From: Geodermatophilaceae bacterium URHA0031
GTDB lineage: Bacteria; Actinomycetota; Actinomycetes; Mycobacteriales; Geodermatophilaceae
Assembly (NCBI GenBank): GCA_000620205.1
Contig: JHVP01000005.1
Coordinates: forward strand, 359,328 to 423,327
DNA: 64,000 nucleotides
Direction: 5' to 3'
This document shows, piece after piece, positions 51,532-61,303 of this stretch; the first letter of the stretch is position 1, and every line of letters begins with the position of its first letter. Below the pieces are notes generated by a model that searched no databases, was not told where the DNA came from, and saw nothing but the letters and a program-made list of their open reading frames with translations. The position numbers were made by a program, and so were the translations under genes.

Positions 51532-53712
51532 ATGGCTCTGTTGCTGTCCCGACTCGGGGCGTTCTCGGCCCGGCACAGCTGGGCCGTCGTGCTCGTCTGG
51601 CTGGCCGTGCTGGTCGGCGGCGGGATCGGCGCGGCCACCCTGGCCGGCGAGACCTCCAGCACCTTCTCCATCCCCGGCCAGGAGTCGACCACCGCGCTGC
51701 GGCTGATCGAGCAGGACTTCGGCGCCGGCGGTGACGGGGCCACCGCCCGGGTGGTCGTGCAGTCCCCCGACGGCTCTGCCCTGACCGGCGGCCCGGACGC
51801 CGCCGCCGTCCAGGGCCTGGTCACCGAGCTGGGCCGGCTGCCCGGGGTGGTGTCGGCGAGCAACCCGCTCGACCCGGCCGCCCCGGCGGTCAACGCCGAC
51901 CAGACGACGGCCTACAGCACGGTCACCTACGACGCGCCGGTCGGTGGGGTCACCGTCGCCGAGCAGGACGCGCTCGTCGCCGCGGTCGACGACGCCCGCA
52001 GCACCAGCGGGCTCACCGTCGAGATCGGCGGGGACGCGCTCAACGAGACCCCGTCGGTCGCCGGCATCGGTGAGCTGGCCGGCGTCGTCGTCGCGCTGCT
52101 GGTGCTGGCCCTCACCTACGGCACGCTGGTGACGGCGGGCATGAACCTGCTGACCGCGGTCATCGGGGTGGGCACCGGCGTCCTGGGCATCACCATCGCC
52201 ACCGGGTTCATGGACCTCTCCTCGACCACCTCGGCGCTGGCCGGGATGCTCGGCCTGGCCGTCGGCATCGACTACGGGCTGTTCATCGTCAGCCGCTTCC
52301 GGCAGGAGCTGCGCCGCGGCTCGGACGTCGGCACCGCGGTCGCCACCGCCGTCGGCACCGCCGGCTCGGCCGTGGTCACCGCGGGGCTCACCGTGGTCAT
52401 CGCGCTGGTCGGGCTGGCCGTCGTCGGCATCCCCTTCCTCACCCAGATGGGCATCGCCGCGGCCGGGACCATCGTCGTCGCCGTCCTGGTCGCCCTCACG
52501 CTGGTGCCGGCCGTGCTCGGCCTGCTGGGCCGCCGCGTCCTGCCCCGCCGGGACCGCACGGCGCCGAAGGTGACCCACCACGCGGCCGCCCGCGACGGCT
52601 TCCTCGCCGGCTGGGTCGCGACGGTCACCCGGCGCCGGGTGCTGTCGCTGCTGCTGGCCGTCGTGGCCCTCGGCGCGATCGCGGTCCCTTTCTTCTCGAT
52701 GCGCACCACGCTCGTGCAGACCCAGCCCGAGGGCAGCACCCAGGCCCGGGCCGAGCAGCTGCTCGCCGACGGCTTCGGCGAGGGCTTCAACGGTCCGCTC
52801 ACCGTGCTGTTCCAGGGCACCGGCGCCGTCGAGGCCGCCACCGCGGCCGGCGGCCCGATCGGCGACCTCGCCGACGTCGCCGCCGTCGCGCCGGCCATCC
52901 CGAACGCCGACGGCAGCGCGGCGCTGCTCACCGTCATCCCGCGGTCCGGGCCGACCAGCGAGGCCACCGAGCAGCTGGTGGCCGACCTGCGCGACCAGCT
53001 GGCCGACCTCGACGGCGTGGACGCCTACGTCACCGGCTCCACCGCGGTCAGCGTCGACGTCTCCGAGTCCCTCGATGCGGCGCTGCCGGTCTACCTGGTG
53101 CTGGTCGTCGGGCTGGCGCTCGTGCTGCTGGTGCTGGTCTTCCGGTCGCTGCTGGTCCCGCTGGTCGGCGTGCTGGGCTTCCTGCTCACCATCGGCGCCT
53201 CGCTGGGCGCCACCGTCGCGGTGTTCCAGTGGGGCTGGCTGTCCGACCTCCTCGGCATCCCGAGCACCGGGCCGCTGATCAGCCTCACGCCGATCCTGGT
53301 GATCGGCATCCTGTTCGGGCTGGCGATGGACTACCAGATCTTCCTGGTGTCCCGGATGCACGAGGCGCACAGCTCCGGCGCCGCCGCGATGGACGCGATC
53401 CGCACCGGCTTCCGACAGGCCGCCCCGGTGGTCGTCGCGGCCGCGCTGATCATGTTCGCCGTCTTCGCCGGCTTCTTCACCGGCGACGAGGCGACCATCA
53501 AGTCGATCGCGTTCGCCCTGGCCAGCGGCATCCTGTTCGACGCCTTCGTCGTCCGGATGGTGCTCGTCCCGGCGGCGCTGGCCCTGCTCGGCGAGCGGGC
53601 CTGGTGGCTGCCCCGCTGGCTGAGCTGGCTCCCCAGGCTCGACGTCGAGGGCGCCGCCCTGGAGCAGCGCACGCCCACCCGGTCGACGGAGGACCCGGTC
53701 CCGGTCGGCTGA
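51532..53712 (+). CDS. MMPL-family RND transporter
   Basis: 726 residues. Two RND halves, each with an extracytoplasmic domain and a helix bundle: GIDYGLFIVSRFRQELRRG in the first half and GLAMDYQIFLVSRMHEAHSSG in the second carry the conserved Asp-Tyr proton-relay pairs. N-terminal SRLGAFSARHSWAVVLVWLAVL is typical. It exports lipids or hydrophobic compounds, driven by the proton gradient, and is controlled by the TetR protein upstream. Confidence 0.93.
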   Translation: MALLLSRLGAFSARHSWAVVLVWLAVLVGGGIGAATLAGETSSTFSIPGQESTTALRLIEQDFGAGGDGATARVVVQSPDGSALTGGPDAAAVQGLVTELGRLPGVVSASNPLDPAAPAVNADQTTAYSTVTYDAPVGGVTVAEQDALVAAVDDARSTSGLTVEIGGDALNETPSVAGIGELAGVVVALLVLALTYGTLVTAGMNLLTAVIGVGTGVLGITIATGFMDLSSTTSALAGMLGLAVGIDYGLFIVSRFRQELRRGSDVGTAVATAVGTAGSAVVTAGLTVVIALVGLAVVGIPFLTQMGIAAAGTIVVAVLVALTLVPAVLGLLGRRVLPRRDRTAPKVTHHAAARDGFLAGWVATVTRRRVLSLLLAVVALGAIAVPFFSMRTTLVQTQPEGSTQARAEQLLADGFGEGFNGPLTVLFQGTGAVEAATAAGGPIGDLADVAAVAPAIPNADGSAALLTVIPRSGPTSEATEQLVADLRDQLADLDGVDAYVTGSTAVSVDVSESLDAALPVYLVLVVGLALVLLVLVFRSLLVPLVGVLGFLLTIGASLGATVAVFQWGWLSDLLGIPSTGPLISLTPILVIGILFGLAMDYQIFLVSRMHEAHSSGAAAMDAIRTGFRQAAPVVVAAALIMFAVFAGFFTGDEATIKSIAFALASGILFDAFVVRMVLVPAALALLGERAWWLPRWLSWLPRLDVEGAALEQRTPTRSTEDPVPVG

Positions 53713-53750
53713 CGTCGGCGCCCCGCGCGTGCGGGCGGCAGACTGGGCGG

Positions 53751-54092
53751 GTGACCTCGCCCTCGTCCGCCGGCTCCGCAGCGCGGGGCGTCGTCCGGCT
53801 GCTCAACACCTCCGGCGGGCGGGTGCTCTGCCTGGCCGGCCAGGTCGACGAGACCGTCGTCGCCGCCTTCCTGCAGCGCTACGGCCGCGAGCCGGCGCGG
53901 GTCGACCGCATCGAGGCCGGTTCGGTGACCTCGCTGTCCGCGCCGGCCCTGGACCTGGTGCTGGACCACCTGCACGCCGCCGAGCTGGCCGGCCGGGCGG
54001 TCCCGGTGCTCCGCTCGCCACTGGTCGAGCGGCTGCTCGGGACCGCCCGGGCGGCTCAGCCGCCGGTCGCGGGCGCCACGGCCCGGGCCTGA
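53751..54092 (+). CDS. STAS-like small protein
   Basis: 113 residues from a GTG. The pattern VRLLNTSGGRVLCLAGQVDETVV, VDRIEAGSVTSLSAPALDLVLDHL, PVLRSPLVERLL resembles an anti-anti-sigma STAS fold, with the Ser in SVTSLSAP at the phosphorylation site. Weak match, no anti-sigma kinase nearby. Its 3' end overlaps the convergent MFS gene by 37 bp. Confidence 0.55.
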   Translation: MTSPSSAGSAARGVVRLLNTSGGRVLCLAGQVDETVVAAFLQRYGREPARVDRIEAGSVTSLSAPALDLVLDHLHAAELAGRAVPVLRSPLVERLLGTARAAQPPVAGATARA

Positions 54093-55303
54093 CGCGAGGA
54101 CCGGACGACGACCGCGGTCACCACCGCCAGCACGCCGAGCACCACGAGCGCCGCTCCGAGCCCGCCGATGGCACCGGAGAGCGCGAGCACCACCAGCGGG
54201 CAGACGAACTGGCCGAGGAACACGGCGGCGGTCCACCAGCCGGTGCCGCGGCCGCGCTGCTCGAAGGTGAGCGACCCGAGCGCCCAGGTCAGCAGGGAGG
54301 GCAGCAGCAGGCCGTTGCCCAGGCCGGTGACGACGGCGAAGAACACGATCACCGGCACGTTCGGCGCCAGGCCCAGGCCGACCAGCCCGATGCCGGACAC
54401 CGCGAAGGCCAGCGGGACGGTCACCGCTGGCCCGCGGGCCGCCAGCCGGCTGAAGGAGAGGGCGCCGATCGCGGTGCCCAGCGAGCCGATCGCGCTGACG
54501 GCACCGATGGCGCCGGTCGAGTCCACGCCGACGTCGTCGAGCTTGAAGGAGAGCTCGACGATGAGGGCGTAGAACACCAGGCCACCGACGAGCGAGGTGA
54601 CCACCGGGGCGGCCAGCTGCCGCCAGGGCAGCGCCGGGAGATCCCGGACCGGGCCGGCGCGGTGCGGCGCGGGCTGCCAGATGAGGCGTGCGGCGGCGAC
54701 GGCCAGCGGCAGGCTGACCAGGTAGAGCCAGAACGGCGTCCGCCAGCTGTGCGACCCCAGCGCCCCGCCGATGCCGAAGAACAGCGTCGCCGCGACCGTG
54801 GTGCAGACGACCTGCAGGCCGAAGTACCGCTCGCGCTGGGAGCCGTGGAAGTAGTCGGCCAGCAGCGTGGTGCAGCAGGTCATGATCACGGCCTCGGTGA
54901 GGCCGACCAGCACCCGGCTGGCCACGATCAGCGGGAGCGTCGGCAGCCAGAGCGGGGCGGTGCCGACGACGGCGTACACGACCAGCGCGCCCACCAGCAG
55001 CCGCTTGCGACCGATGCGGTCGACGACCCGGCCGACGAACGGTGCGGTGAGGCCGATGACCAGCGCCGGCGCGGTGAGCACCACCGGCGTCAGGGCCTGC
55101 ACGCCGGCGGTGCCGGCGAAGGCGTCCTCGATCGCGGGGAGGACCGGTGCCAGCAGCACCGCTCCCAGCACCCCCAGGCAGCTGGCCAGGATCAGCACCA
55201 CGGCCTGGGCGCGCCCGGCCGGGCGACCGGTCGCCGGGTCGACGGCCACCTCACCGACCAGCGGCTCCTCGGCGAGCGACTGGGGACTCACGACTTCCGA
55301 CAC
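54056..55303 (-). CDS. MFS transporter
   Basis: 415 residues from a GTG. Twelve hydrophobic helices; motif A is GRVVDRIGRKRLLVGAL. A cytoplasmic N-terminal extension of about 30 residues precedes helix 1. It lies beside the LysR gene and the aromatic cluster, so uptake of the substrate of that pathway is possible, but the family also includes drug exporters. Confidence 0.87.
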   Translation of the reverse strand: MSEVVSPQSLAEEPLVGEVAVDPATGRPAGRAQAVVLILASCLGVLGAVLLAPVLPAIEDAFAGTAGVQALTPVVLTAPALVIGLTAPFVGRVVDRIGRKRLLVGALVVYAVVGTAPLWLPTLPLIVASRVLVGLTEAVIMTCCTTLLADYFHGSQRERYFGLQVVCTTVAATLFFGIGGALGSHSWRTPFWLYLVSLPLAVAAARLIWQPAPHRAGPVRDLPALPWRQLAAPVVTSLVGGLVFYALIVELSFKLDDVGVDSTGAIGAVSAIGSLGTAIGALSFSRLAARGPAVTVPLAFAVSGIGLVGLGLAPNVPVIVFFAVVTGLGNGLLLPSLLTWALGSLTFEQRGRGTGWWTAAVFLGQFVCPLVVLALSGAIGGLGAALVVLGVLAVVTAVVVRSSRQARAVAPATGG

Positions 55304-55388
55304 GGGCGTCTCCGTTGACGAGGGGGCCGGCCCCGGTGACCGGCATCACTGGAGCGGAAGTGTCAGCAGCGGCCGGGCCGAGCGGAAA

Positions 55389-56351
55389 TCACTTGTCCTG
55401 AGGGGGTCCATCAGCCGGGTCGATACCGGTCTCGGCGGGGGCGCCGACCGCCCGCTCGGCCGCCCGCACGACGAGGTCCCGCAGCCAGGTGTGCTCGGGG
55501 TCGTCGTCGAAGACCGGGTGCCACCACATCGCCTCGATCAGCGGGCTGACCTCGAACGGGCACGGCAGCGCCCGGACGCCGCTGTCGAGGGGCAGCAGGT
55601 CGATCAGCCGCCGCTGCAGCAGCGCGATCCGGTCGCTGCCGGCGATGAGCGCGGGCACGGTGAGGAAGGCCTCGTTGACCACCTGCACGCGCGGCTCGAT
55701 GCCGAGCATCCGCATCTGCCGCGCGGCCGGGGTCGACGCGGTCGGACCGTGGTAGGTCACCACCCACGGCAGGGTCTGCAGGTGCTCGATGGTCAGGCCC
55801 TCGTCGGCCACCGGGTTGTCCGCGGCGAGCACGCAGACCCACTCGTCGCGGTAGAGGTCGCGGTGGGAGAGGTCGCTGAGGAAACCGTGCGGCAGCATCA
55901 TCACGTCCGTGGTCAGCAGCACCTGGTCGGCGCGCTCGACCATCGCCGGTGAGTGCGAGGTGAAGCGCAGCCGGGTGTGCGGTGCCTCCTCGGCGAGCAG
56001 CTCGGCGATGGTGTCACCGAGGATGGCCACGACGTAGTCGCTGACCAGCAGGGTGAACTCGCGGGTGGAGGACCCCGGGTCGAACTCCGGCTGGGCGGTG
56101 AAGACCCGCTCCACGCCGGTCACCGCGATCCGGGTCAGCTCCTTGAGCTGGACCGCGAGCGGGGTCAAGCGGTACTCGTTGCCCACCCGGGTGAGCAGCT
56201 CGTCGTCGAAGTGCCGGCGGAGCCGGGCCAGCGACGCCGAGAGGGCCGGCTGGGACAGCCCCACCTGCGCGGCGGCCCGGGTGACGCTGCGCTGCTCCAG
56301 CAGGGCGTCCAGCGAGACCAGCAGGTTCAGGTCCAGGCTGGCCAGGTTCAC
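55389..56351 (-). CDS. LysR-family transcriptional regulator
   Basis: 320 residues from the GTG at 56351. DLNLLVSLDALLEQRSVTRAAAQVGLSQPALSAS-type N-terminus is the LysR HTH, followed by LRRHFDDELLTRVGNEYRLT and a substrate-binding domain. It resembles the NodD/aromatic-sensing subgroup (SHSPAMVERADQVLL, LLPHGF-like). Divergent from the ring-cleavage operon and very probably its activator. Confidence 0.92.
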   Translation of the reverse strand: MNLASLDLNLLVSLDALLEQRSVTRAAAQVGLSQPALSASLARLRRHFDDELLTRVGNEYRLTPLAVQLKELTRIAVTGVERVFTAQPEFDPGSSTREFTLLVSDYVVAILGDTIAELLAEEAPHTRLRFTSHSPAMVERADQVLLTTDVMMLPHGFLSDLSHRDLYRDEWVCVLAADNPVADEGLTIEHLQTLPWVVTYHGPTASTPAARQMRMLGIEPRVQVVNEAFLTVPALIAGSDRIALLQRRLIDLLPLDSGVRALPCPFEVSPLIEAMWWHPVFDDDPEHTWLRDLVVRAAERAVGAPAETGIDPADGPPQDK

Positions 56352-56373
56352 CGGCCCACCGTATCGACGGCGG

Positions 56374-56388
56374 TGATGCCGGTCATCA
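56374..56388. promoter_or_regulatory. candidate LysR-type box
   Basis: TGATG-CCGGT-CATCA is a dyad with 5-bp arms and a T-N13-A spacing, in the 106-bp divergent region 22 bp from the LysR start. Similar to LysR recognition boxes, but short. Confidence 0.45.
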
Positions 56389-56457
56389 GAGATCTGCCCT
56401 TCCCCCCTCGTCCGGAGTGGCCGAGTGTGGTGCACGTCGCTTCGAGGAGGAACTGAC

Positions 56458-57453
56458 GTGCCACTGCCCGACCAGCTCGACCGCACCGACCCCGAGGGGG
56501 CCATCGCGGCCGCCGCCAAGCGCTGCTCCAACTGGGGCCGCTGGGGTGCCGAGGACGTGCTGGGCACGCTGAACTTCCTCACCGCGGACAAGCGCGTGCA
56601 GGGCGCCGGGCTGGTCCGCCGCGGGGTGAGCTTCTCGCTGTCGCAGAGCTTCGACATGGACGGCCCGCAGAAGGGCTGGCGGCGGCGCACCAACCCCGTC
56701 CACACGATGCTGGACACCGGCACCGACGCCGAGCGCGGCGTGCAGGGCTTCCCGCACGGGATCGGCGGTGCCGACGACGTGATCGCGATGCCGCTGCAGG
56801 CCTCCACCCAGTGGGACGGCCTGGGCCACATCTTCGACCACGGCAACGCCTGGAACGGCCGGCGCGCGGGCGACGTGGTCACCAGCGACGGGGACAAGGT
56901 CACCGGCATCGAGACCGCCGCCGCGCACATCGCCGGCCGCGGGGTGCTGCTCGACGTCGGTCGCGCGATCGGCACCGACGGCGAGCTGCCCGACGGGTTC
57001 GCCATCACCACCGAGCACCTCGAGGCCACCATCGCCGCCCAGGGCGCCTCGGCCCGGGTCGGTCGCGGTGACCTGCTGCTGGTGCGCACCGGCCGGCTCG
57101 CCCGGGCCCGCCGCGACATCGCCGAGGGCCGCGGCTGGGGCGACTACGCGGGCGGGGACTCCCCCGGGCTGTCGTTCACCACCGCCGACTGGCTGCACGG
57201 CAGCGAGATCGCCGGCATCGCCACCGACACCTGGGGCTTCGAGGTGCGACCCAACGAGTTCGACGTCGCCTTCCAGCCGCTGCACCAGGTCGCCATCCCG
57301 AACATGGGCCTGTTCCTCGGCGAGATGTGGGACCTCGACGCGCTCGCCGCGGACTGCGCGGCCGACGGCGTCTGCGACTTCTTCCTCACCGCCGCCCCCC
57401 TGCCCGTGACCGGCGCCGTCGGCGCCCCGGTCAACCCGATCGCCGTCAAGTAG
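56458..57453 (+). CDS. cyclase-family metal-dependent hydrolase
   Basis: 331 residues from the GTG at 56458 (GAGGAGG upstream). The pattern is that of the cyclase family (kynurenine formamidase, isatin hydrolase): WGAEDVLGTLNFLT, ASTQWDGLGHIF in the place of the metal-binding HxGTHxDxPxH, then GRGVLLDVGRAIG and GDLLLVRTGR. These enzymes hydrolyse amides or lactams of aromatic compounds. In this operon it would open a ring or deprotect the aromatic substrate before hydroxylation. Confidence 0.85.
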   Translation: MPLPDQLDRTDPEGAIAAAAKRCSNWGRWGAEDVLGTLNFLTADKRVQGAGLVRRGVSFSLSQSFDMDGPQKGWRRRTNPVHTMLDTGTDAERGVQGFPHGIGGADDVIAMPLQASTQWDGLGHIFDHGNAWNGRRAGDVVTSDGDKVTGIETAAAHIAGRGVLLDVGRAIGTDGELPDGFAITTEHLEATIAAQGASARVGRGDLLLVRTGRLARARRDIAEGRGWGDYAGGDSPGLSFTTADWLHGSEIAGIATDTWGFEVRPNEFDVAFQPLHQVAIPNMGLFLGEMWDLDALAADCAADGVCDFFLTAAPLPVTGAVGAPVNPIAVK

Positions 57454-57462
57454 GAGTTCCAG

Positions 57463-58593
57463 ATGTCCGCAGTCGACAACGTCCTGGTCGTGGGCGGTGG
57501 CCTGGCCGGTGCCGCCACCGCCGTCCACCTGGCCGCCCGCGGGGTGGCCGTCGAGCTCATCGAGATCAAGCCGGACGTCGCGGCGCTCGGCTCGGGGATC
57601 ACCCTGCAGGGCAACGCCCTGCGCGAGCTGCGCTCGCTCGGCGTCTGGGAGCAGGTGCAGGCGGCCGGCTACCCCTTCGACGTCACCGGCATCCGCGCCC
57701 CGGACCCGTTCGGCACCGTGGTGGCCGAGGTCCCGGACGCGAAGACCGGCGGCCCCGACCTGCCCGCCGCCATGGGCATGCCCCGCCCGGAACTGGCGCG
57801 GATCCTCCTGGACCGGGCCACCGAGGTCGGCGTCAAGGTCCGGTTCGGGACGACGTTCACCGAGCTCACCCAGGACGCCGACGGCGTCGACGTCACCTTC
57901 TCCGACGGCGCGACCGGGCGCTACGACGTCGTGGTCGGCGCCGACGGCATCCGCTCCTGGACCCGCCGGGCGCTGGGCATCAACCTGGAGACCCGCTCGG
58001 TCGGCATGGGCATCTGGCGCGCCTTCGGCCCCCGCCCGGCCAGCGTCACCCGCACCGACCTGTACTACGGCGGTCCGTCGTTCATCGCCGGCTACTGCCC
58101 CACCGGGGAGGACTCGCTCTACGCCTACATCGTCGAGCCGGCGCAGGACCGCAGCGCGTTGTCCCCGGAGGAGCAGCTGGCCACCATGACGCAGCTGTCG
58201 GAGGCCTACCACGGCCCGTGGGACGAGATCCGCGCGACGCTCACCGACCCGTCGCGGGTCAACTACACCTGGTTCGAGACCCACGTGCTCGAGGAGCCCT
58301 GGAACCGCGGCCGGGTCGTGCTCATCGGCGACGCCGCGCACACCTGCCCGCCGACCATCGCCCAGGGCGGGGCCATGGCCCTCGAGGACGCCGTCGTCCT
58401 GGCCGAGCTGCTGACCGACCGGCAGACGCTCGACCAGGAGCTGTGGAACGCCTTCACCGCCCGCCGGTACCAGCGCGCCTCGACCGTCGTCGCGGCGTCC
58501 AACCAGCTCGCCCAGTGGCAGATCGACCACGTCCAGGGCGACATCCCGGGCCTCATGCGCTCGATCGCCGCCCTCACCAGCCAGCCCGCGTAG
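57463..58593 (+). CDS. FAD-dependent aromatic monooxygenase
   Basis: 376 residues. The FAD Rossmann motif VVGGGLAGAATAVHLAARG is at the N-terminus, GADGIRSWTR is the DG motif, and GDAAHTCPPTIAQGGAMALE the second FAD motif. It resembles 3-hydroxybenzoate 6-hydroxylase and salicylate hydroxylase-type single-component flavoproteins using NADH. It would hydroxylate the substrate to a dihydroxy-aromatic for the dioxygenase next in the operon. Confidence 0.9.
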   Translation: MSAVDNVLVVGGGLAGAATAVHLAARGVAVELIEIKPDVAALGSGITLQGNALRELRSLGVWEQVQAAGYPFDVTGIRAPDPFGTVVAEVPDAKTGGPDLPAAMGMPRPELARILLDRATEVGVKVRFGTTFTELTQDADGVDVTFSDGATGRYDVVVGADGIRSWTRRALGINLETRSVGMGIWRAFGPRPASVTRTDLYYGGPSFIAGYCPTGEDSLYAYIVEPAQDRSALSPEEQLATMTQLSEAYHGPWDEIRATLTDPSRVNYTWFETHVLEEPWNRGRVVLIGDAAHTCPPTIAQGGAMALEDAVVLAELLTDRQTLDQELWNAFTARRYQRASTVVAASNQLAQWQIDHVQGDIPGLMRSIAALTSQPA

Positions 58594-58611
58594 CAGAGAA
58601 GAGACCTCCCC

Positions 58612-59559
58612 ATGACCCAGCCCCAGCAGCGCCTGATCACCCACCTGCGGCACGTCGACCTCGCCGTGCCCGACTTCGCCAAGCAGCTGGACTTCTACTC
58701 CGGCACCTGGGGCTTGAAGGCCGAGCACAGCGACTCCGGGCTCGCCTTCCTGGCCGCCGAGGGCTCCCCCGAGCAGTACGTCGTCCGGCTGCGCGAGGCG
58801 GCCGACAAGCGGATCGACCTGATCTCCTTCGGTGCCGCCACCCCCGCCGACGTGGACACCCTGGCCGGGCAGCTGGCCGCCGACGGCGTGCGGCTGATCG
58901 GCGAGCCGGACACGCTGCAGACCCCGGGTGGCGGCTACGGCTTCCGGTTCTTCGACAACGAGGGCCGCACCGTCGAGATCAGCTCCGACGTCGCCGTGCG
59001 CGAGCACCGGGCGATCGAGGAGGGCGAGTCGATCCCGGTCCGGCTGTCCCACGTCGTGATCAACTCGGCGGACCCGGAGGCCACCCGCGCCTTCTACGAG
59101 AAGCACCTGGCCTTCGCCCTGTCCGACACGCTCATGCACCCGCGGATGGGCGAGATGATGTGGTTCATGCGGATCAACGCCTGGCACCACAGCATGGCGA
59201 TCGCCCGCGGCCCGCACCCCTCGCTGCACCACGCGTCCTTCGAGATGCGCGGCATCGACGAGTACATGCGCGGCACCGGGCGGCTGCTGCGGGCCGGCGT
59301 GGAGAAGATCTGGGGCCCGGGTCGGCACCTGGCCGGCAACAACACCTTCAGCTACTTCCTCGACCCGCACGGCAACACCATCGAGTACACGACCGAGCTC
59401 GAGCTGCTCGACGAGGACACCTGGCACCCGCACATGTACGACTTCAGCAACCCCGAGGTCTCCGACCAGTGGGGCACGGCGAACGCGATGAACGAGTTCG
59501 TCGCGCAGCGGTCCTTCAACGACCCGGACAAGGGCCTGTTCGTGGCCCCGCCGGTCTGA
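58612..59559 (+). CDS. extradiol ring-cleavage dioxygenase (VOC type)
   Basis: 315 residues, two VOC modules. N-terminal HLRHVDLAVPDFAKQLDFYS; in the C-terminal module the Fe(II) ligands can be placed as H147 (LSHVVIN), H206/207 (LHHASFE) and E258 (NTIEYTTE), the 2-His-1-Glu triad of catechol 2,3-dioxygenase and 2,3-dihydroxybiphenyl dioxygenase. It opens a dihydroxylated ring next to the hydroxyls (meta cleavage). Complete length for the family. Confidence 0.92.
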   Translation: MTQPQQRLITHLRHVDLAVPDFAKQLDFYSGTWGLKAEHSDSGLAFLAAEGSPEQYVVRLREAADKRIDLISFGAATPADVDTLAGQLAADGVRLIGEPDTLQTPGGGYGFRFFDNEGRTVEISSDVAVREHRAIEEGESIPVRLSHVVINSADPEATRAFYEKHLAFALSDTLMHPRMGEMMWFMRINAWHHSMAIARGPHPSLHHASFEMRGIDEYMRGTGRLLRAGVEKIWGPGRHLAGNNTFSYFLDPHGNTIEYTTELELLDEDTWHPHMYDFSNPEVSDQWGTANAMNEFVAQRSFNDPDKGLFVAPPV

Positions 59560-60527
59560 TGCGGTTCGCCACCTGGGAGTCCGGCGGCTCGGTGCGGTCC
59601 GGCGTCGTCAGTGACGCCGGCCTGCACCCCCTGCCCGCCGGGACGACGGTGCTGGACCTGGTCCGCGCCGGGCTGCCGGCCGCGCTCGAGGCCGGTGCCG
59701 GTGCCCTGGCGGAGCCGGCGGTCGCCCTGGCCGACGTCCGGCTGCTCCCGCCGCTGCAGGCACCGACCGTGCGGGACTTCGTCGCGTTCGAGGAGCACGT
59801 CGAGGGTGTCCGGAAGGCGATCGACGGGGTCGCCGGCGTGCCGCCGGAGTGGTACCAGGCGCCGACGTTCTACTTCACCAACCCCTACGCGCTGGTCGGC
59901 GCGCACGACGACGTCGCCGTCCCGCCGAACTCGCGGCGGTTCGACTTCGAGCTCGAGGTCGCGGTCGTCGTCGGGCGCGACGGCGCCTCGCTGACCCCGG
60001 ACCAGGCGCGCGAGCACGTCTTCGGCTACACCGTGCTCAACGACTGGTCGGCCCGCGACCTGCAGGCCCGGGAGATGCGGGTCAGCCTCGGCCCGGCCAA
60101 GGGCAAGGACTCCGCGACGACGCTGGGCCCGTGGCTGGTGACCGCCGACGAGCTCGAGCCGTACCGGGACGACGAGGGCTTCCTGGCCCTGGACATGCGG
60201 GTGTCGGTCAACGGCACCCAGATCGGCCAGGACCTGCTGTCGAACATGGGCTGGCCGTTCGAGGAGCTGATCAGCTACGCCTCCCGGGGCACCGAGGTGC
60301 GCGCCGGCGACGTGCTCGGCTCGGGGACCTCGGGCAACGGCGGCTGCCTGGCCGAGCTGTGGGGCACCCGCGGCGAGGCCGCTCCCCCGCCGCTGCGGCC
60401 CGGCGACGTCGTGGAGATGACCGTCGAGGGCATCGGCACCATCCGCAACCGCGTGGTCGAGGGCGTGGACCTGCCACCGGTCCCAAGCGCCCGCACGCGG
60501 CCGCGGAACCGCACCCGCCCGTCGTGA
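59559..60527 (+). CDS. fumarylacetoacetate hydrolase family protein (2)
   Basis: 322 residues; the ATG overlaps the dioxygenase stop by one base. VRDFVAFEEHVEGVRK, FDFELEVAVVVGRDG (metal-ligand Glu pair), VLNDWSARDLQAREM and GPAKGKDSATTLGPW are typical. In meta-cleavage pathways this family supplies 2-hydroxypentadienoate hydratase, oxalocrotonate decarboxylase or hydrolase activity. Closer to the FAH hydrolases of the 28173 type than to hydratases. Confidence 0.9.
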   Translation: MRFATWESGGSVRSGVVSDAGLHPLPAGTTVLDLVRAGLPAALEAGAGALAEPAVALADVRLLPPLQAPTVRDFVAFEEHVEGVRKAIDGVAGVPPEWYQAPTFYFTNPYALVGAHDDVAVPPNSRRFDFELEVAVVVGRDGASLTPDQAREHVFGYTVLNDWSARDLQAREMRVSLGPAKGKDSATTLGPWLVTADELEPYRDDEGFLALDMRVSVNGTQIGQDLLSNMGWPFEELISYASRGTEVRAGDVLGSGTSGNGGCLAELWGTRGEAAPPPLRPGDVVEMTVEGIGTIRNRVVEGVDLPPVPSARTRPRNRTRPS

Positions 60528-61276
60528 CGGTGGCCGGGAAGGTCGTCGTCGTCACCGGTGCCGGCCAGGGGCAGGGCGCCGCCGAGGCCCGGCTGCTCGC
60601 CGCGGCCGGCGCGACCGTGGTCGGCTGCGACCTCGCGCCCGGCCCGACCGAGGACCTCGGCGACGCGACCTACCGGCAGCTCGACGTCACCGACCCGGCC
60701 GGCTGGTCGGCACTCGCTGGCGACCTCCGCGCGCAGCACGGCCGGGTCCACGGCCTGGTCGCCAACGCCGGGGTCACCTGGCGGGCCCGGCTGGCCGACC
60801 TGGACCCGGCCGACCTGGCCCGGGTGTCCGAGGTCAACGTCACCGGGACGCTGCTGGGCATCCAGGCGCTCACCCCGCTGATGCCCGTCGGCGGCTCGGT
60901 CGTCGTCGTCGGGTCGGTGGCTGCGCTGACCGGCCACTTCCCGGTCGCCTACACCGCGTCCAAGTGGGCGCTGCGCGGGCTGGCCAAGGCGGCCTGCCTC
61001 GAGCTCGGCCGGCTCGGCATCCGGGTCAACACCGTGCACCCCGGCTACATCGAGACACCGATGACCGCCTCCGCCGCCCCGGCGTTCCGGGACGCGAACG
61101 TCGCCGAGACCCCGCTCGGCCGCACCGGCACCGTCGACGAGGTCGCCCCGCTGGTCGCCTTCCTGCTCAGCGACGACGCCTCGTTCATCACCGGCGCGGA
61201 GATCCCCGTCGACGGCGGCATGACCGCCCACGGTGGCGTGAAGTCGATCAGCGACGCCGTCCGCGCCGCTTCCTGA
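60524..61276 (+). CDS. SDR-family oxidoreductase
   Basis: 250 residues from a GTG overlapping the previous stop. VVTGAGQGQGAAEARLLAAAG, NAGVTW, the Ser in VGSVAAL, YTASKWAL for Tyr-Lys, and GAEIPVDGGM at the C-terminus show a complete classical SDR. Likely dehydrogenates a hydroxy intermediate of the same pathway. Confidence 0.92.
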   Translation: MTVAGKVVVVTGAGQGQGAAEARLLAAAGATVVGCDLAPGPTEDLGDATYRQLDVTDPAGWSALAGDLRAQHGRVHGLVANAGVTWRARLADLDPADLARVSEVNVTGTLLGIQALTPLMPVGGSVVVVGSVAALTGHFPVAYTASKWALRGLAKAACLELGRLGIRVNTVHPGYIETPMTASAAPAFRDANVAETPLGRTGTVDEVAPLVAFLLSDDASFITGAEIPVDGGMTAHGGVKSISDAVRAAS

Positions 61277-61303
61277 TCCAACCCCCTGCGAGAGGAACCA
61301 CCC

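Noticed and set aside
56386..59433. Very long open frame on the minus strand opposite the aromatic operon (over 1000 codons)
   Set aside because: It is antisense to four well-recognised genes. In DNA this rich in G+C the opposite frame lacks stops by chance, and its translation is the low-complexity Val/Gly/Arg/His mix expected from shadows.
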